From assembly GCA_033439265.1 (NCBI GenBank), contig JAVTVX010000026.1, forward strand, positions 9,115,001-9,179,000: DNA of 64,000 nt, in the 5' to 3' direction. This DNA is from Dillenia suffruticosa (Eukaryota > Streptophyta > Magnoliopsida > Dilleniales > Dilleniaceae). The notes beneath the pieces were generated by a model. The model ran no database searches. It worked only from the letters and a program-made list of their open reading frames with translations, and was not told where the DNA came from. Position 1 is the first letter of the stretch; the number at the start of each line of letters is the position of its first letter. The translations under genes and the position numbers were made by a program. This document shows, piece by piece, positions 23,161-35,328 of the stretch.

Positions 23161-24554
23161 ATGACGATCCGACGGAGCACCCGTCTTGCCCCACCAGAGG
23201 AATTAGACGAGCCGAAGGATCGTTCCTCAACTCACGTGCCACCACCAACACCTACTCAGCCAGCTGCTCAAGCTGAGATTCCTGTACCCATACTCGACGC
23301 CTTTCGACAGATGTACGAGTCGTACGCTTCGCATGGGGTCCAGATTCCGCCCTCACCACCTCCTACAATGGGCCTACACCTACAGCAGTGCCAGTTCCTA
23401 TGGTGCTGGTTCCACCTCCGATAGCCGGTCCTTCTACTTTGTCCGAGCCGAGTAAGACTACATCGGCTATTCTTAGACGGGTACATGAGTTGACTCAGTT
23501 GGTTAAGGAGGCCCGTCAGCTGGGGTACACAGATTTTGCAGGGCTTGGTGATGCTGCGGCAACCAAGCATTGGATCAACCGCACCCGCAGGATTCTGACC
23601 GATCTGGGGATTGGAGAGGAGCTCTGCCCGAAAGTGGTAGAGCAATTATTAGAGGGAGAGGCCCCCTCATGGTGGGAGGCCCTCACTGATGAGGCGATAG
23701 CGCTACTGCGGTGGGACGACTTCCTTCGGGAGTTTGACCGCAGATTCTTCCCACTCTACTAGCAGGACCGGATGAGGTCAAAGTTGGGACGGCTTACACA
23801 GGGGTCCAGATCTGTCTCGGAGTATGAGGCAGATATACGGAGACTTGCCGTATTCGTACCGAATCTGGCCATACCTCAGTATTTGCGCTTCAAATTTGAG
23901 GACGGTCTTAGCCTCAGCATAAAGAAGTATATAACTGTTACCCTGCAATTTACACTGGCCGAGGCGATAGACTCTGCTCACCGCGCGGAGGCTTTGGTCA
24001 GTGCAGAGGCTAGGCAGAGAGAGTAAAGAGTAGAAAAGAAAGAAAGAAAAGTCTCATTTTACGAGAACTCCAAGAGGGGCAGGGGATCCAGTTCGCATGG
24101 AGACGGATTAGGATCTGGATTTCCTGAGCTGGGACGGGGACAGTACTCCCACGGGTTTAGACAGTCTGCTCCGACTCACCCTGCACAGTATACTACTCAG
24201 CGGCATCCTTATTGCCGCAGGTGCAATAGGTCCCATCCGATAGGAGCTTGTTCAGTGACGGTCACTTACTTCCACTATGGGAAGTTAGGGCATATTAGGA
24301 GTTCTTGCCCTGAGTTAGGACTCGGAGGACAGAGTTCACTGAGCCGCACTAGTACTCCTCGTATGGTATAGCAGGGGCAGCCTGCTCGGCCAGCAGCTTC
24401 TACTCCCAGGGTGACCACCGGGAGTAACACAGTGCAGACCCAGACATGACAGCAGCCTAGGGCTCAGGCCTGGGTTTATGCCATGACATAGGAGGATACC
24501 CAGGTGAACCCCGACATCATCATGGGTACTCCTCCTTCTGATCCTGTAGAATAA
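23161..24554 (+). pseudogene. gag of gypsy copy 2, broken
   Basis: Starts at ATG 23161, right after a T-rich AG (CTTCTCTTGCAG) that could be a leader splice acceptor. A proline-rich N-terminus with a frameshift near 23370 comes first. The capsid region (23388-24026) carries HWINRTRRILTDLG and the SEYEADIRRLA stretch. The zinc-knuckle region near 24210-24310 has an intact first knuckle CRRCNRSHPIGAC, then a second with two cysteines replaced (YFHYGKLGHIRSSC). Stops at 23759-23761 and 24024 and later TAG/TGA codons break it. The final TAA at 24552-24554 lies 29 nt into the putative intron. Confidence 0.85.
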
Positions 24555-24747
24555 GATCTCTATTCGTATTTCCACTTCTTTTGAGGATGTCAGCAATGTA
24601 TCAGTCGTATAGGTATTTTATGTTGTGTTCCCTTTTGTCGACATGATACTACTCTGACATCTTTGTACACTGAAGTTGTAGAAACCTTAGAGGCTCAACT
24701 ATTTTGACATATATATATACATATCAAGTTTGAAATTATTCTAATAG
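24526..24747 (+). other. Putative gag/pol intron of gypsy copy 2 (222 nt)
   Basis: Begins GTACTC and ends ATTATTCTAATAG, with a short (TA)n run at 24709-24719. It contains the gag stop and further stops, and joins gag to the protease in the same phase (after the first base of a Gly codon) as in copies 1 and 3. GGTACTC occurs at both borders of this copy. Confidence 0.55.
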
Positions 24748-27700
24748 GTACTCTACCTATCTTTGGAATAGATGCCCGTATCCTTATTGACACGGGGTCT
24801 AACTATTCGTATGTGAACGATCAATTCTTTTGACATTCTGACAGGCTGCTCTCACCTTTGGATGAGGAGCTATTGGTCATCACTCCTCTGGGTGAGCAGA
24901 TTGTGTGCGGCACAGTGTATAGAGAATGTGAGATCAAAGTTAGGGATACAGTGCTGACGACAGATCTAATCCCACTTGCCATGACTGATTTTGATGCCAT
25001 CTTGGGGATGGATTGGCTACATATGCATCGGGCTTCAGTTGACTGCTTTAAGAAGTAGGTGGAGTTTCGAAGACCCGATCAGCCAGTGTTGATTTTTAAG
25101 GGCGAGAGGCGGGTTTCACCCCGCTGTGTCATTTTAGTTTTGGAGGCCAGACGCATGATTCGCCACGAATGTGCAGCTTACCTGGCTCATATCATTGACA
25201 CCACTGCTCATGGACCGACACTGGAGGATGTCACAGTGGTACAGGACTTTCCGGATATTTTTCCCGAGGAGATACTCGGATTACCTCCGGTTTGGGAGTT
25301 TGACTTTGAAATCGATTTAACTCCGGGGACTACCCTTATCTCTATGCCACCATACAGGATGGCACCGGCTGAGCTGAGGGAGCTTAAGGTCCAGCTGCAG
25401 GAGTTGTTGGATAAGGGGTTTATCCATCCTAGCATGTCCCCTTAGGGAGCTCCAGTGTTGTTTGTAAAGAAGAAGGACGGCTCACTGAGATTGTGTGTGG
25501 ATTACAGGCAACTTAATCAGGTGACTGTGAAGAACAGAGATCCACTGCCTCGCATAGATGATTTATTTGATCAATTGCAAGGTACTCAAGTTTTCTCGAA
25601 TATTGATTTTCGATCGGGATATCATCAGTTGCGGATTATGAGTCAAGATGTGCCAAAGACAGCTTTCTGCACTTGATACGGGCGCTACAAATTCTAGTCA
25701 TACCGTTTGGGCTGGCTAATGCCCCTACCGCATTTATGGACCTAATGAACCAAATTTTTCACAATTATTTGGACCGGTTCGTTATTGTTTTTATTGATGA
25801 TATCTTAGTCTACTCGCGGAGTGATGATAAGCATGCTCAACACCTTAGGGTGATTCTGCAGACTTTTCGTGAGAGACAGCTTTATGCCAAGTTCACCAAG
25901 TATGAATTTTGGCTGTGGCAGATTGGTTTTCTTGGCCATATAGTTTCTGCGGAGGGTATCTTTGTTGATCCGCAGAAAGTTTAGGCTATATTGAGATGGG
26001 AGCAGCCACAAACAGTATCAGAAATCAGGAGTTTTCTGGGTCTAGTCGGGTATTACCACAGATTTGTTGAGCGGTTTTCCCGGATAGCTACTCCATTGTG
26101 TAGATTGACGCGAAAAGGTGTCAAGTTTGTATGGGATGACCGTTGTGAGGTGAGCTTTCAGGAGCTCAAACAGCGGTTGACGTCCGCTCCGATTCTAGCC
26201 CTTCCCACAAGTAGTCGAGAGTATGCGGTGTACAGTGACACCAGCAGGCAGGGATTGGGCTGTGTATTGATGTAGGATGGTAGAGTTATCGCCTATGCTT
26301 CGCGACAGCTAAAGAAGCATGTGGTGAACTATCCTCGCATGATTTGGAGTTGGCGGCCCTAGTCTTTGCACTAAAGATATGGCGCCACTATTTGTATGGG
26401 GTCACATGCAGGGTGTTTACAGATCATAAGAGTCTGAAGTATCTGTTCACTCAGAGGGAGCTGAATTTGAGACAACGGAGATGGTTAGAGCTGCTAAAGG
26501 ATTATGACCTCGTCATTGACTATCATCCGGGCAAGGCTAATGTAGTGGCTGATGCCTTGAGTCGGAAGTCGTCTTTCTCTTCTCAGACTACCGAGAGTAC
26601 TTATCCCTCATGTTTATTGGAACTCCGAGCCCTGGGAGTCAGGTTAGCTAGTGATGATCAGGGAGTTATACTAGCCAGATTTGAGATTCGGCCGAGTTTG
26701 CTCAACCGTATCAGGGAGCTTCAGCAGAGTGATGAAGAGCTCCAAGGTATTTATGAGAAAGCCAGCAGAGGTGATATTGATGACTTTAGAGCTCGCAAGG
26801 ATAGACTGTTGGTTTTTCAAGATCGGGTATGTATACCAGCAGATAGTGACCTCCGCAGGACTATTCTTGAGGAGGCCCATTCATCTGCCTATGCTTTAGA
26901 TCCCGACAGTACTAAAATGTATCATACCATCAGAGACAGTTACTGGTGATCGGGTATGAAACGAAAAATTGTAAAATTTATTGCTCGTTGCCTTGTATGT
27001 CAGCAGATAAAAGCTGAGCACCAGCGTTCAGCTGGCACTTTGCAGCTCCTTCCCATTCCTGAATGGAAATGGGAGCATATCATGATAGATTTTGTAGTGG
27101 GGTTACTGCAGATTTCGGCACAGCATGATGCTATTTGGGTGATAGTTGACCGACTTACTAAATCCGCACACTTTATCCCGATTAGGAGTGATTACTCGCT
27201 TGAGGCATTGGCACACCTCTATATTGATATGATTGTGAGACTGCATGGGGTTCCAGTGTCGATAGTATCTAATCGAGACCCCAGATTTACATCCCGATTT
27301 TGGCCCAGTCTGCAGGAGGCTTTGGGTACTAGACTGAATTTCAGCACATCGTATCACCCCCAGACAGATGGTCAGTCAAAGAAGACCATTCAGACTTTAA
27401 AGGATATGCTTAAGGCATGTGTTATGGATTTTCGGGGGAGTTGGGATCGGCATCTTCCGTTAGTGGAGTTCGCCTATAATAATTGCTATCAGGAGAGTAT
27501 TGGCATGCCACCTTACGAGGCATTATATGGGAGGAAGTGTCGTATCCTGTTATGCTGGGATGAGGTTGGTGAGCGACGACTCACCAATGTTGAGCTGGTA
27601 GAGGGGACGAAGGAGAAAGTAAGGATTATCCGTACGCGGATGAAAGCCGCCCAAGATAGACAGAAATCCTATGCAGATCGTAGGCGGCGACCTCTAGAGC

Positions 27701-28128
27701 TTACTGTAGGAGATATGGTATTCTTAAAGATATCTCCCTTGAAGGGAGTCATTCGATTTGGGTAGCGGGGGAAGTTGAGCCCCAGGTATATTGGGCCCTT
27801 CCGTATCCTTGAGAGGGTCGGAAGTGTAGTATATAAATTGGAGCTGCCAGTAAAGCTATCGCGTATTCAAGATGTATTTCATGTCTCAGTACTTAGAAAA
27901 TATCAGCCAGATCCCTCACACATTTTAGAGGCTTCGCCAGTTGAGTTTCGAGAGGACTTGAGCTTACCTGTTCAGCCCGTGGCTATTCTGGATCGACAGG
28001 TCAGAAAGCTACGGAGTAAAGAGGTTCCTCTTGTTAGAGTTTTGTGGAGGAACGATCAAGTCGAGGCACAGACTTGGGAGCCTGAGGAAGCCATGAGGAG
28101 ACAGCACCCCCAACTTTTCTCTGTATAG
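24748..28128 (+). pseudogene. pol of gypsy copy 2: protease, RT, RNase H, integrase, chromodomain
   Basis: Protease with LIDTGSNYSYV (about 24784-24816). RT from about 25258 with [30 protein letters not shown] and the catalytic [12 protein letters not shown] (25790-25825). RNase H near 26235-26600 includes [12 protein letters not shown]. The integrase zinc region has CLVC (26992-27003); the core keeps Asp at IMIDFVVGL and NRDPRFTSRFW, but the third catalytic position reads K in DGQSKKTIQ instead of E. The C-terminal GDMVFLK region is followed by a chromodomain-like end (VLWRNDQVEAQTWEPEE). Breaks: stops at 25036-25038, 25443, 25674, 25982, 26273, 26947 and 27763, and single-base losses near 25694 and 26337. 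It is dead but readable along its whole length. Confidence 0.92.
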
Positions 28129-28155
28129 TTTCTTTTAGTTTCGAGGACGAAACTT

Positions 28156-28175
28156 GTTTTTAGAGGGTTAGAAAA
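28156..28175 (+). promoter_or_regulatory. Polypurine tract of gypsy copy 2
   Basis: TTTTAGAGGGTTAGAAAA directly before the LTR start TGTAACACC. Confidence 0.7.
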
Positions 28176-31094
28176 TGTAACACCAAAACAAAAAAAAAAA
28201 GAAACAGCGGAGTGCTGCGTTTTGAGACAAAACGCAGCACCCCCCAATTTGGGATTAGGGCTTTTAGCCCTAATCTTTCCCCTCGCTCTCTCTTCCTCTT
28301 TCTCTCTCCCCGACTCCTCATCTCCCCCGCCGCTCTCTCTCCGTCCGATCCTCTCCCGCGGCCGTGCTTTCCTCCGCCACCACCATCGCTGCCGTGTCTC
28401 TCTCTCTCTTCGTCTTTCTCTCACTTTCCCTCTCTCTCTCTCTCCCTTCCCTCTCAGTTTCTCTCTCTCTCCGTTGTTCTCTGCCCTCCTCCGTATGCCA
28501 CCGCATGATCTGCTTCTCTGCACAATCGCGCCACCCAGGAGCTTTCGCGGGCACCACCACCACAGCAACAACGATTCCCTCCCTCCAGCACGCACCGGTT
28601 CCACCACCGTTGCAACCTTCTCCCTCCCGTGAGCTCCCGTGAGCATACGTCTATAGCGCGTCCACCCTCGTGCGAGCATGCGATCACTCGAGCACATCGT
28701 AGCACGAGCGCCTGCAAGCTACTGCACCCCTGTCGAGAGCACGCGCATCTGCAAGCGAGCGCGCGCCTCTACACGCTAGCACGCCCCTGCGTACCTCTGC
28801 ACGAGCCCTTGCACGCCTTTACACGCTCCTGCGCGAGCGCTAGCATGCCCCTACACGTCTCTGCACACTCCTGTACGAGCGCCAGCGCGCCCCTGCGCGC
28901 CTCTGCAAGCTCCTGCACGAGCGCTAACGCGCCCCTACACAAGTACCAGCACGCCTCAACACGAGCTACCCTGTGTGAGCGCCCCCCAGCGCGACCATCC
29001 GTGCAAGCCAAGCGCGCGATCCACTGCTTGAGCATGCCCCAGCACGAGCGCTAGTGCTCCGGCGCGTGACCCACTGCAGAAGCGCGCAATCCAACTCGCA
29101 AGTGTGAGCCCTAGCCTGTAAGCGCGCCAGCCCACACGTCCCAACCGTTAGTGTATAGCTGCGAGCCCACTACGGTCTGCTGACCGCAAGCCCACTGCGG
29201 CCTGCTGACCCGCAAGCCCACCAACGGGCTAGCCCATCAGCCCGCCGACCCACCAGCCCATCAGCCCGCCAAGCCCGCGGCCCACGAGCCCGCGACGGCC
29301 CGTGATAGTCCGTTAGCCTCTACGAAGTTAAATGACTCAAAGTTTCGATTTTCGCACTAGGGTTTTGAATTTCTTTAGTAATTTGACTTAAATTGCTCAC
29401 AATTGTTTCGAATTTGGAAATATTTAGGTTTTAGACCAAACCGACGGGCGAACGAAAGCTAGATCCGAGATCCGAGGAACCCTAGGTGAGAGAAATGAAA
29501 TCTCTTCAACCTTTAGATAAACTTTGTCAAATTAGGTAGTATTGGTTGGAAAGAAAAAAAATTGAAGATCCATTACTAAGCCCTTATTTGATATCGAATT
29601 GTAATGATTAATTAGGAAAATCTTATTGGAGACTCGAGCGGTCAGATTTGAATTGGCTTTTAAAATAGAGAGTGATCACCCTCCCGTATACGGTGAGTGA
29701 GATTTATTTCAATACTTTTGTTTAATATGTAAACCCTGTTTTACAATATTTTGATGAATGAGCATGATTTGTCGTATGCTTGAAATGTTTTGACTGGTTT
29801 TAAAATTGATTTTTGTGAACCGATGGAGTATCCAAAAACTGTTGAATTATGAAATTATGCATCCATGTGGTTGAAATGTATAATGTGTTATTTTATACTC
29901 TATGTTGCATTGGTTTATGAACCTGATTTCGGCACATTTTGATATGATATTGATTTTGGCCGTGAGGACTTTGATATGTATTGTTCCGTGGCTACGAAGG
30001 ACACCGTGAGAGACGCTTTGGTGGCGTCCGGATATGCCTAGGCCTAGGGTATCCCACGAGTTGTCATGATTTGATTAACGACATGGTACTAGCCAGGTTG
30101 AACCCGAAAGGGGGAGGATTTGGATACTCTCTCCAAGTCTAGCACCTAGACGAGGTTCGTCGCCAACGCCGGGATATAGAGCACTTTAAATAAACTTGCA
30201 TATAACACCCCCGGTGCGCCTGTTATAGGTCGCGGTAGACCTCTGCCAGGACATTTTCGACTGGCAGCTCTATGATTTTTAGTGACAGTGCTTTGGATGC
30301 ATATTTGACTTGAAAATGCATGCTAATGATACATTGTTGAAATGAAAAGCATGATGATTTGAAATATGAGTCGTATACTTATGTTTTGACACTCCAGTTT
30401 CACACTTCATATTTGACAATTGTATTGACCCACTCACTCACTGAGTATTCTTCCCCGAGTACTAACCCCTCACTTCCCTTCTTGTTTCAGAGATAGTATT
30501 TGGCAAGAAGCGTTGCTTTTAGGACGCTCAGTATCATTGGGAGATTTGGTCTGGACTTGAGCAGTCGTATATTTCTGTCGAAATTTCGTGAGTTAGCAAT
30601 TGTATTGGTGATATATGTGTATTCTGAGATCGATAGACGACCATTGTATAATTCTGGGATGACTGTATAAATATGGACATGTCATTGCATAGCATTGCAT
30701 TGAGGCATTTCTAGTTCATTGTGTAAGTACTTGGGAATGTGTCATGTCTTAGAAGTATACTCTAGGATCGCTCGGTGCCTTCTCTAAATCACAGGATTGG
30801 CGACTGGCAGCTGTCCATGCCTTTGACGGGGGCATGACAGTAGAGGTCTGTGGCCAGGTTGTTGGAAATTTTTATAGCCTTGCATTATCTAGATATTGGC
30901 TGTGAGATTGGTTGATTGTGGAGAGTCCGAAATGGCCATTTGATTATATTACAGGATGGTTGTGATTTATACCGGATAAATTGTACTTGGGAAACCTCCG
31001 AAATATGGGGAGGTTCTGCCCGATTTTCTGTAAAAATACTGTCGGCGTTCAGGATAACGGGCGGCTGTTCACTATCCCGGTTCGAGGTGTGACA
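28176..31094 (+). repeat. 3' LTR of gypsy copy 2 (2.9 kb) with GC-rich block
   Basis: Starts TGTAACACC and ends GTGTGACA. After a CT-rich stretch (28265-28490), 28640-29320 is very GC-rich and built of degenerate units around GCACGAGCGC / GCGCCCCTGC and later AGCCCRYCAGCCCGCC. The last 1.4 kb matches the common 3' LTR part of the other gypsy copies. The long open frames on both strands at 28056-29144 come from this composition bias and are not genes. Confidence 0.88.
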
Positions 31095-32904
31095 GTATCG
31101 ATATAAAGACGTGCCAAGGTCTCTAAAGGATAGTCGCTGCGAATAGGAAGAAAATGTGTGGACTTTGTGAGTCGATCCACAATCACCCAAATGGTATCAT
31201 GCCGTGATGGCGTACGCGGTAACCCTATCACAAAATCCATAGTGATGTGATTTCACTTCCACTCAGGAATGGGTAAGGGTTGTAATATACCAGCCGGCCG
31301 CTAATGCTCGGCATTTACCTGCTGGAAAACTAAACACCTAGCCACAAAATCCGTAATCTCCCGTTTCATACCGGGCCACCAATAACTCTCCCGAATGGTC
31401 CGATACATCTTGGTACCACTCGGATGCAATGCATAAGCGAAGGAGTGTATCTACTCAAGTATGGTCCTGTGGAGATCTATATCAGTGGGAATATAAACCC
31501 GCTCCCTGAACACTAACAATCCGTCCTCTTGGACCCTGAAGTCTCTGCCATGAGCTCTACGGACTCTATCCACAATACCCTGAATCTCCTCATCTGTACT
31601 CTGGAGCTCTCTGATACAGTCGAACAAAGTAGGCCTGATCTCAAATCTGGCTAGTAAGTCTCACTGATCATTGCTAGCCAAACTGACTCCCAAGTCTCGG
31701 AGTCCTACTAAACAAGAAAGGTATGCATCCTCTATTGATTGTGAGGACGAGGCTACAACATTCGCCTTACCCAGAAGATAGTCAATAATGAGGTCGTAAT
31801 CCTTGAGGAGTTCTAACCATCTCCTCTGTCTTAAATTCAGCTCCTTTTGGGTAAACAGATACTTGAAACTTTTGTGATCTGTAAATACTCTGCAGGTCAT
31901 CTCATAGAGATAATATCGTCATATCTTCAACGCGAAGACTATGGCTACCAACTCCAAATCATGTGTCGGGTAGTTAATCTCGTGTTTCTTCAGCTGTCGC
32001 GAGGCATATACAATAACCCGACTATCTTGCATCATAACACAACCGAATCCCTGTCAGCTAGCATCACTATAGGCTAGCATCACTGTACACTGTGTATTCC
32101 CGACTACTAGTAAGAAGGGCTAAAATAGGAGTAGAAGTCAACCGTTGTTTTAGCCCCTGAAAGCTTGCCTCACAACTATTATCCCAAACAAACTTGACCC
32201 CCTTTCGGGTCAATCTAGATAACGGAGCAGCTATATGGGAAAATCTCTCTACAAATCTACGATAATACCCGGCTAAACTGAGAAAACTACGGATCTCGAT
32301 AACTGTTTATGCTGCTCCCACTTCAATATAACCTCAACTTTCTATGGATCAACATAAATACCCTCCACGGAGACAATGTGCCCTAAAAATCCAATCTGTC
32401 TATTTCAGCCAAAACTCACATTTCAAAAATTTGGCATATAGCTGTTTCTCACGAAATATCTGCAATACTACCCGAAGGTGTTGAGCATGATCTTCATCAC
32501 TCCGTGAATATACCAAGATGTCATCGATAAATACGATGATGAACCGATCCAAGAAGTCGTGGAAAACTAGGTTCATCAAATCCATAAAAGCAGCCGGGAT
32601 ATTAGTTAACGCAAACGGCATAACTAAAAATTCATAGTGGCCGTATCAGGTGCGAAAAGTTGTCTTGGGTACATCTTCGGCCCGAATTCTCAACTGATGA
32701 TAATCCAACCGAGATTAATTTTAGAGAAAACCCTGACTCCCTGCAACTGATCAAACAAATCATCAATACGCGGCAGGGGATATCTATTTTTTATGGTGGC
32801 TTTGTTCAACTGTCTGTAATCCATACAAAGCCGAAGTGTACCATCTTTCTTCTTTACAAACAATACTGGAGTGCCCCAGGGTAAAGTGCTCGGGCCAATA
32901 AACC
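31095..32904 (-). pseudogene. pol of gypsy copy 3, RT to mid-integrase
   Basis: Minus-strand continuation after the solo LTR. It shows [20 protein letters not shown] near 32830, the catalytic [13 protein letters not shown] near 32520, [21 protein letters not shown] near 31850, integrase MDFVIGLPRTPSRHDTIWV near 31220 and LPIRSDYPLETLARLYIDT at the cut. Stops and frameshifts are frequent, for example around 32700-32620 and 32390-32060. The first catalytic Asp of the integrase is present; the rest is lost. Confidence 0.88.
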
Positions 32905-32909
32905 CCTTG

Positions 32910-35323
32910 TGTCACGCCCCGAATCGAGATCGTGAACAGCCGCCCGTTGCCTCTAGATGCTGGCTGTATTTTTACAGAAAATCAGGCAGAATCTCCCCAT
33001 AAATCAGAGGTTTCCCATGTACAATTTCACTTGTATATTACATTCATCCTATAAAATAAACAAATGATCATCCCAGCCTCTCCAAAATCAATAAATACCA
33101 CAGCCAACATCTAGAACAACGTAAGGCTATAAAGTTTCTAGCAGTCCTAGCAACAGACCTCTACTCTCATGCCCAACTAGAGCATGAACAGCCATCACAC
33201 CAAGCGGACCTAACTTTTATCTTATATACAATAATTTTCCCAAGTAACATTCAAATACGTACAATCGCCTCAATGCAAACGAAATATGAGAGTTTTACAA
33301 CTAAATATATATAAATTATACAGTCATCCCAAAATAAGTACATGGCCAACTACGGACCTAAATGTCAAGATCTCGCAAGGTCGAAATAAAATAAAGATTT
33401 TATATTTCTATTTTAAGTAAATCTCACTGTCGTGAATACCAAATCCGCTCTAGAGCCTGTAACGTTGCTCTATCACAATAAACCTGTTTGAGGAGGGAAA
33501 AGAGAGGGGTGAGTATCATAGGAAGATACCCAGTGAGTGACGGGGATAATATCAAGCATAAATAGTATGGGTGAACCATTGGAGTGTCAAATAAAATCAT
33601 TCGAAACAAATTTACATTTCGCAGCAAAATATGATATATTTAGCAATTTGAAATCATTTAATCAATCACACGATAACAAACATGTATGTATCCATTTAAA
33701 ATCAAGTAATATCAGAGCGAGCCAAAATTGATCCTGGCAAAGGTCAATCTGACCAAGGACAGACGCATCGGGGGTTTTATTATACATAGACTTTAAAACG
33801 CTCTTTACCCCGACGTTGGCCATGAGTGTGCTGGGGCTAACTCATCATCGTGTATAGGACCCCGCCCAGTGCTAGACGGTGGCATCACACACGTCCTCCC
33901 CTTACGTGGATTCAACCGGCCGCGCCTATAGCCCTTAGAATCAATGACGTTTGCGGATACCTCCTGCAGAAGCATATTCGGGCAACCCGTGCCTCTACAA
34001 ATGCCTTTCGTAGCTACGGAATCATCAATATCATCATCATAGTATCACAAGGGCACAATGTCCCAGGGCACAACATCCCACAAGTAAAATCATATCATCG
34101 CATAACTAGTGGGCATCCAACCCACATAGTTCATCAAAGTATTTTAAATCTGCGTGCCAATACATTTCATCGAATCATTTCAAATAGCATATCAATACAA
34201 CGGTAGAAAAGGAAATTTTCAATTTTCAAGTAATAGCACAATTTTTGCTTCATTTCAAACCATAGATGCATAGTCATCGTAAACATAATTCAACACACTT
34301 CAATAATAACAAAACAGATTTGAAATTTAATATCATACGTCAAATCAAGACATACCAAAAGCATATTTTATCGAAAACATGGCAAAAAACACGTTTTACT
34401 ATTTTATACAAGAGATTAGAGTCTCACTCATCTATCTACGGAGGGTGGTCACTCTCTATTTTTCAAATCAATCCAATTGACTCCTCGAATCTCCAAAAGA
34501 CAAACCTAATCAAATCATCAAATTTTATATCAAATAAAACCCTAATAAGGGATTTTCAATTTTTCTTTCCAATTTAATATAACCTTAATTTACACAATCA
34601 TTTCTAAATTCTCATTTCATCAAATTTCTAATCATTTGGCTCACCAATGATCAAATTTCCAATATTTCTCATTTTCTCTAATTTTCCTCGAATTTAATAT
34701 ATTTCCGAATAGATATATAACTTCTGATTTTAAATTCAATCTAAAATCAATAAAATTTATTCAAACTTTGAAGTGAGTGGTTTCTCTCACCTAGGGTTCC
34801 TCGAGTTTCAGATCTAGCTGTCGTTCGCCCGTCGGATTAGTCTAAAACCTGTAATATTTATAAATTTGAAAGATATTAACAACAATTAAATTTCTAACAC
34901 CAAACCCTAGAACTTCAACCAAATCATAGTCGTTACCTGCAGTAAAGAAGATGCAGGTGAGCTCTCGAAGGGGAAAGCCAGTCACGGGCTCGCAGGCCGA
35001 CGGGCCGGCGGGCTGGCAAGATGGCCCTTGGTGGGCTCGCAGGCTCGCAGCCTGACTTGTTGGCCGTAGAGGCTTCGCGGGCTGCAGTGGGCTCACGGGT
35101 CGGCAGTGGGCTCGCAGATCGGCAGTGGGTTTCGCGGGTCAACAGTAGGCTTCGCGGCCTAGGGGCGGTCATGGGCTAGGGCTCGCGCTCGTGAGCTGGA
35201 TCGTGCTCCCGAGTGGATCGCGCACTATGAGTCACACGCACTCGCGTAGTGGGTCGCGCGCTGGAGCGGCTGTGCTCTCGCAGAGGGTCGCGCTGGAGCG
35301 GGGTGCGCAGAGTCGGCGTTACA
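32910..35323 (-). repeat. Solo LTR (2.4 kb) in gypsy copy 3 pol, target duplication CCTTG
   Basis: Starts TGTAACGCC (minus strand, at 35323) and ends GTGACA (at 32910). Both sides carry CCTTG (32905-32909 and 35324-35328), and the host pol frame continues across it. No internal region is present, so it arose by LTR-LTR recombination. Its GC-rich block (34950-35310, GGGCTCGCAGGC-type units) and length place it with copy 2's LTR type. The open frames inside it are not genes. Confidence 0.93.
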
Positions 35324-35328
35324 CCTTG

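Larger units (their letters stand above)
22803..31094 (+). mobile_element. Ty3/gypsy chromovirus (Tekay-like), copy 2, nearly full coding
   Basis: The most complete gypsy copy: leader, gag, putative intron, protease, RT, RNase H, integrase, chromodomain, polypurine tract and a 2,919-bp 3' LTR. Of the 5' LTR only about 50 bp remain (22806-22856, matching 29013-29063), fused directly to the primer binding site, so the left end is deleted. Its 3' LTR ends inside the integrase of minus-strand copy 3, so it was inserted there. The left flank is copia C instead, which shows that the deletion also removed the rest of copy 3. Confidence 0.88.

Noticed and set aside
28056..29144. Long open frames on both strands in copy 2's LTR
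   Set aside because: They follow from CT-rich and GC-rich subrepeats; they overlap on both strands and have Ser/Leu- or Arg/Glu-biased composition and no domain.
34842..35172. Overlapping minus-strand frames at 34842-35172
   Set aside because: GC-rich block of the solo LTR; no recognisable protein.
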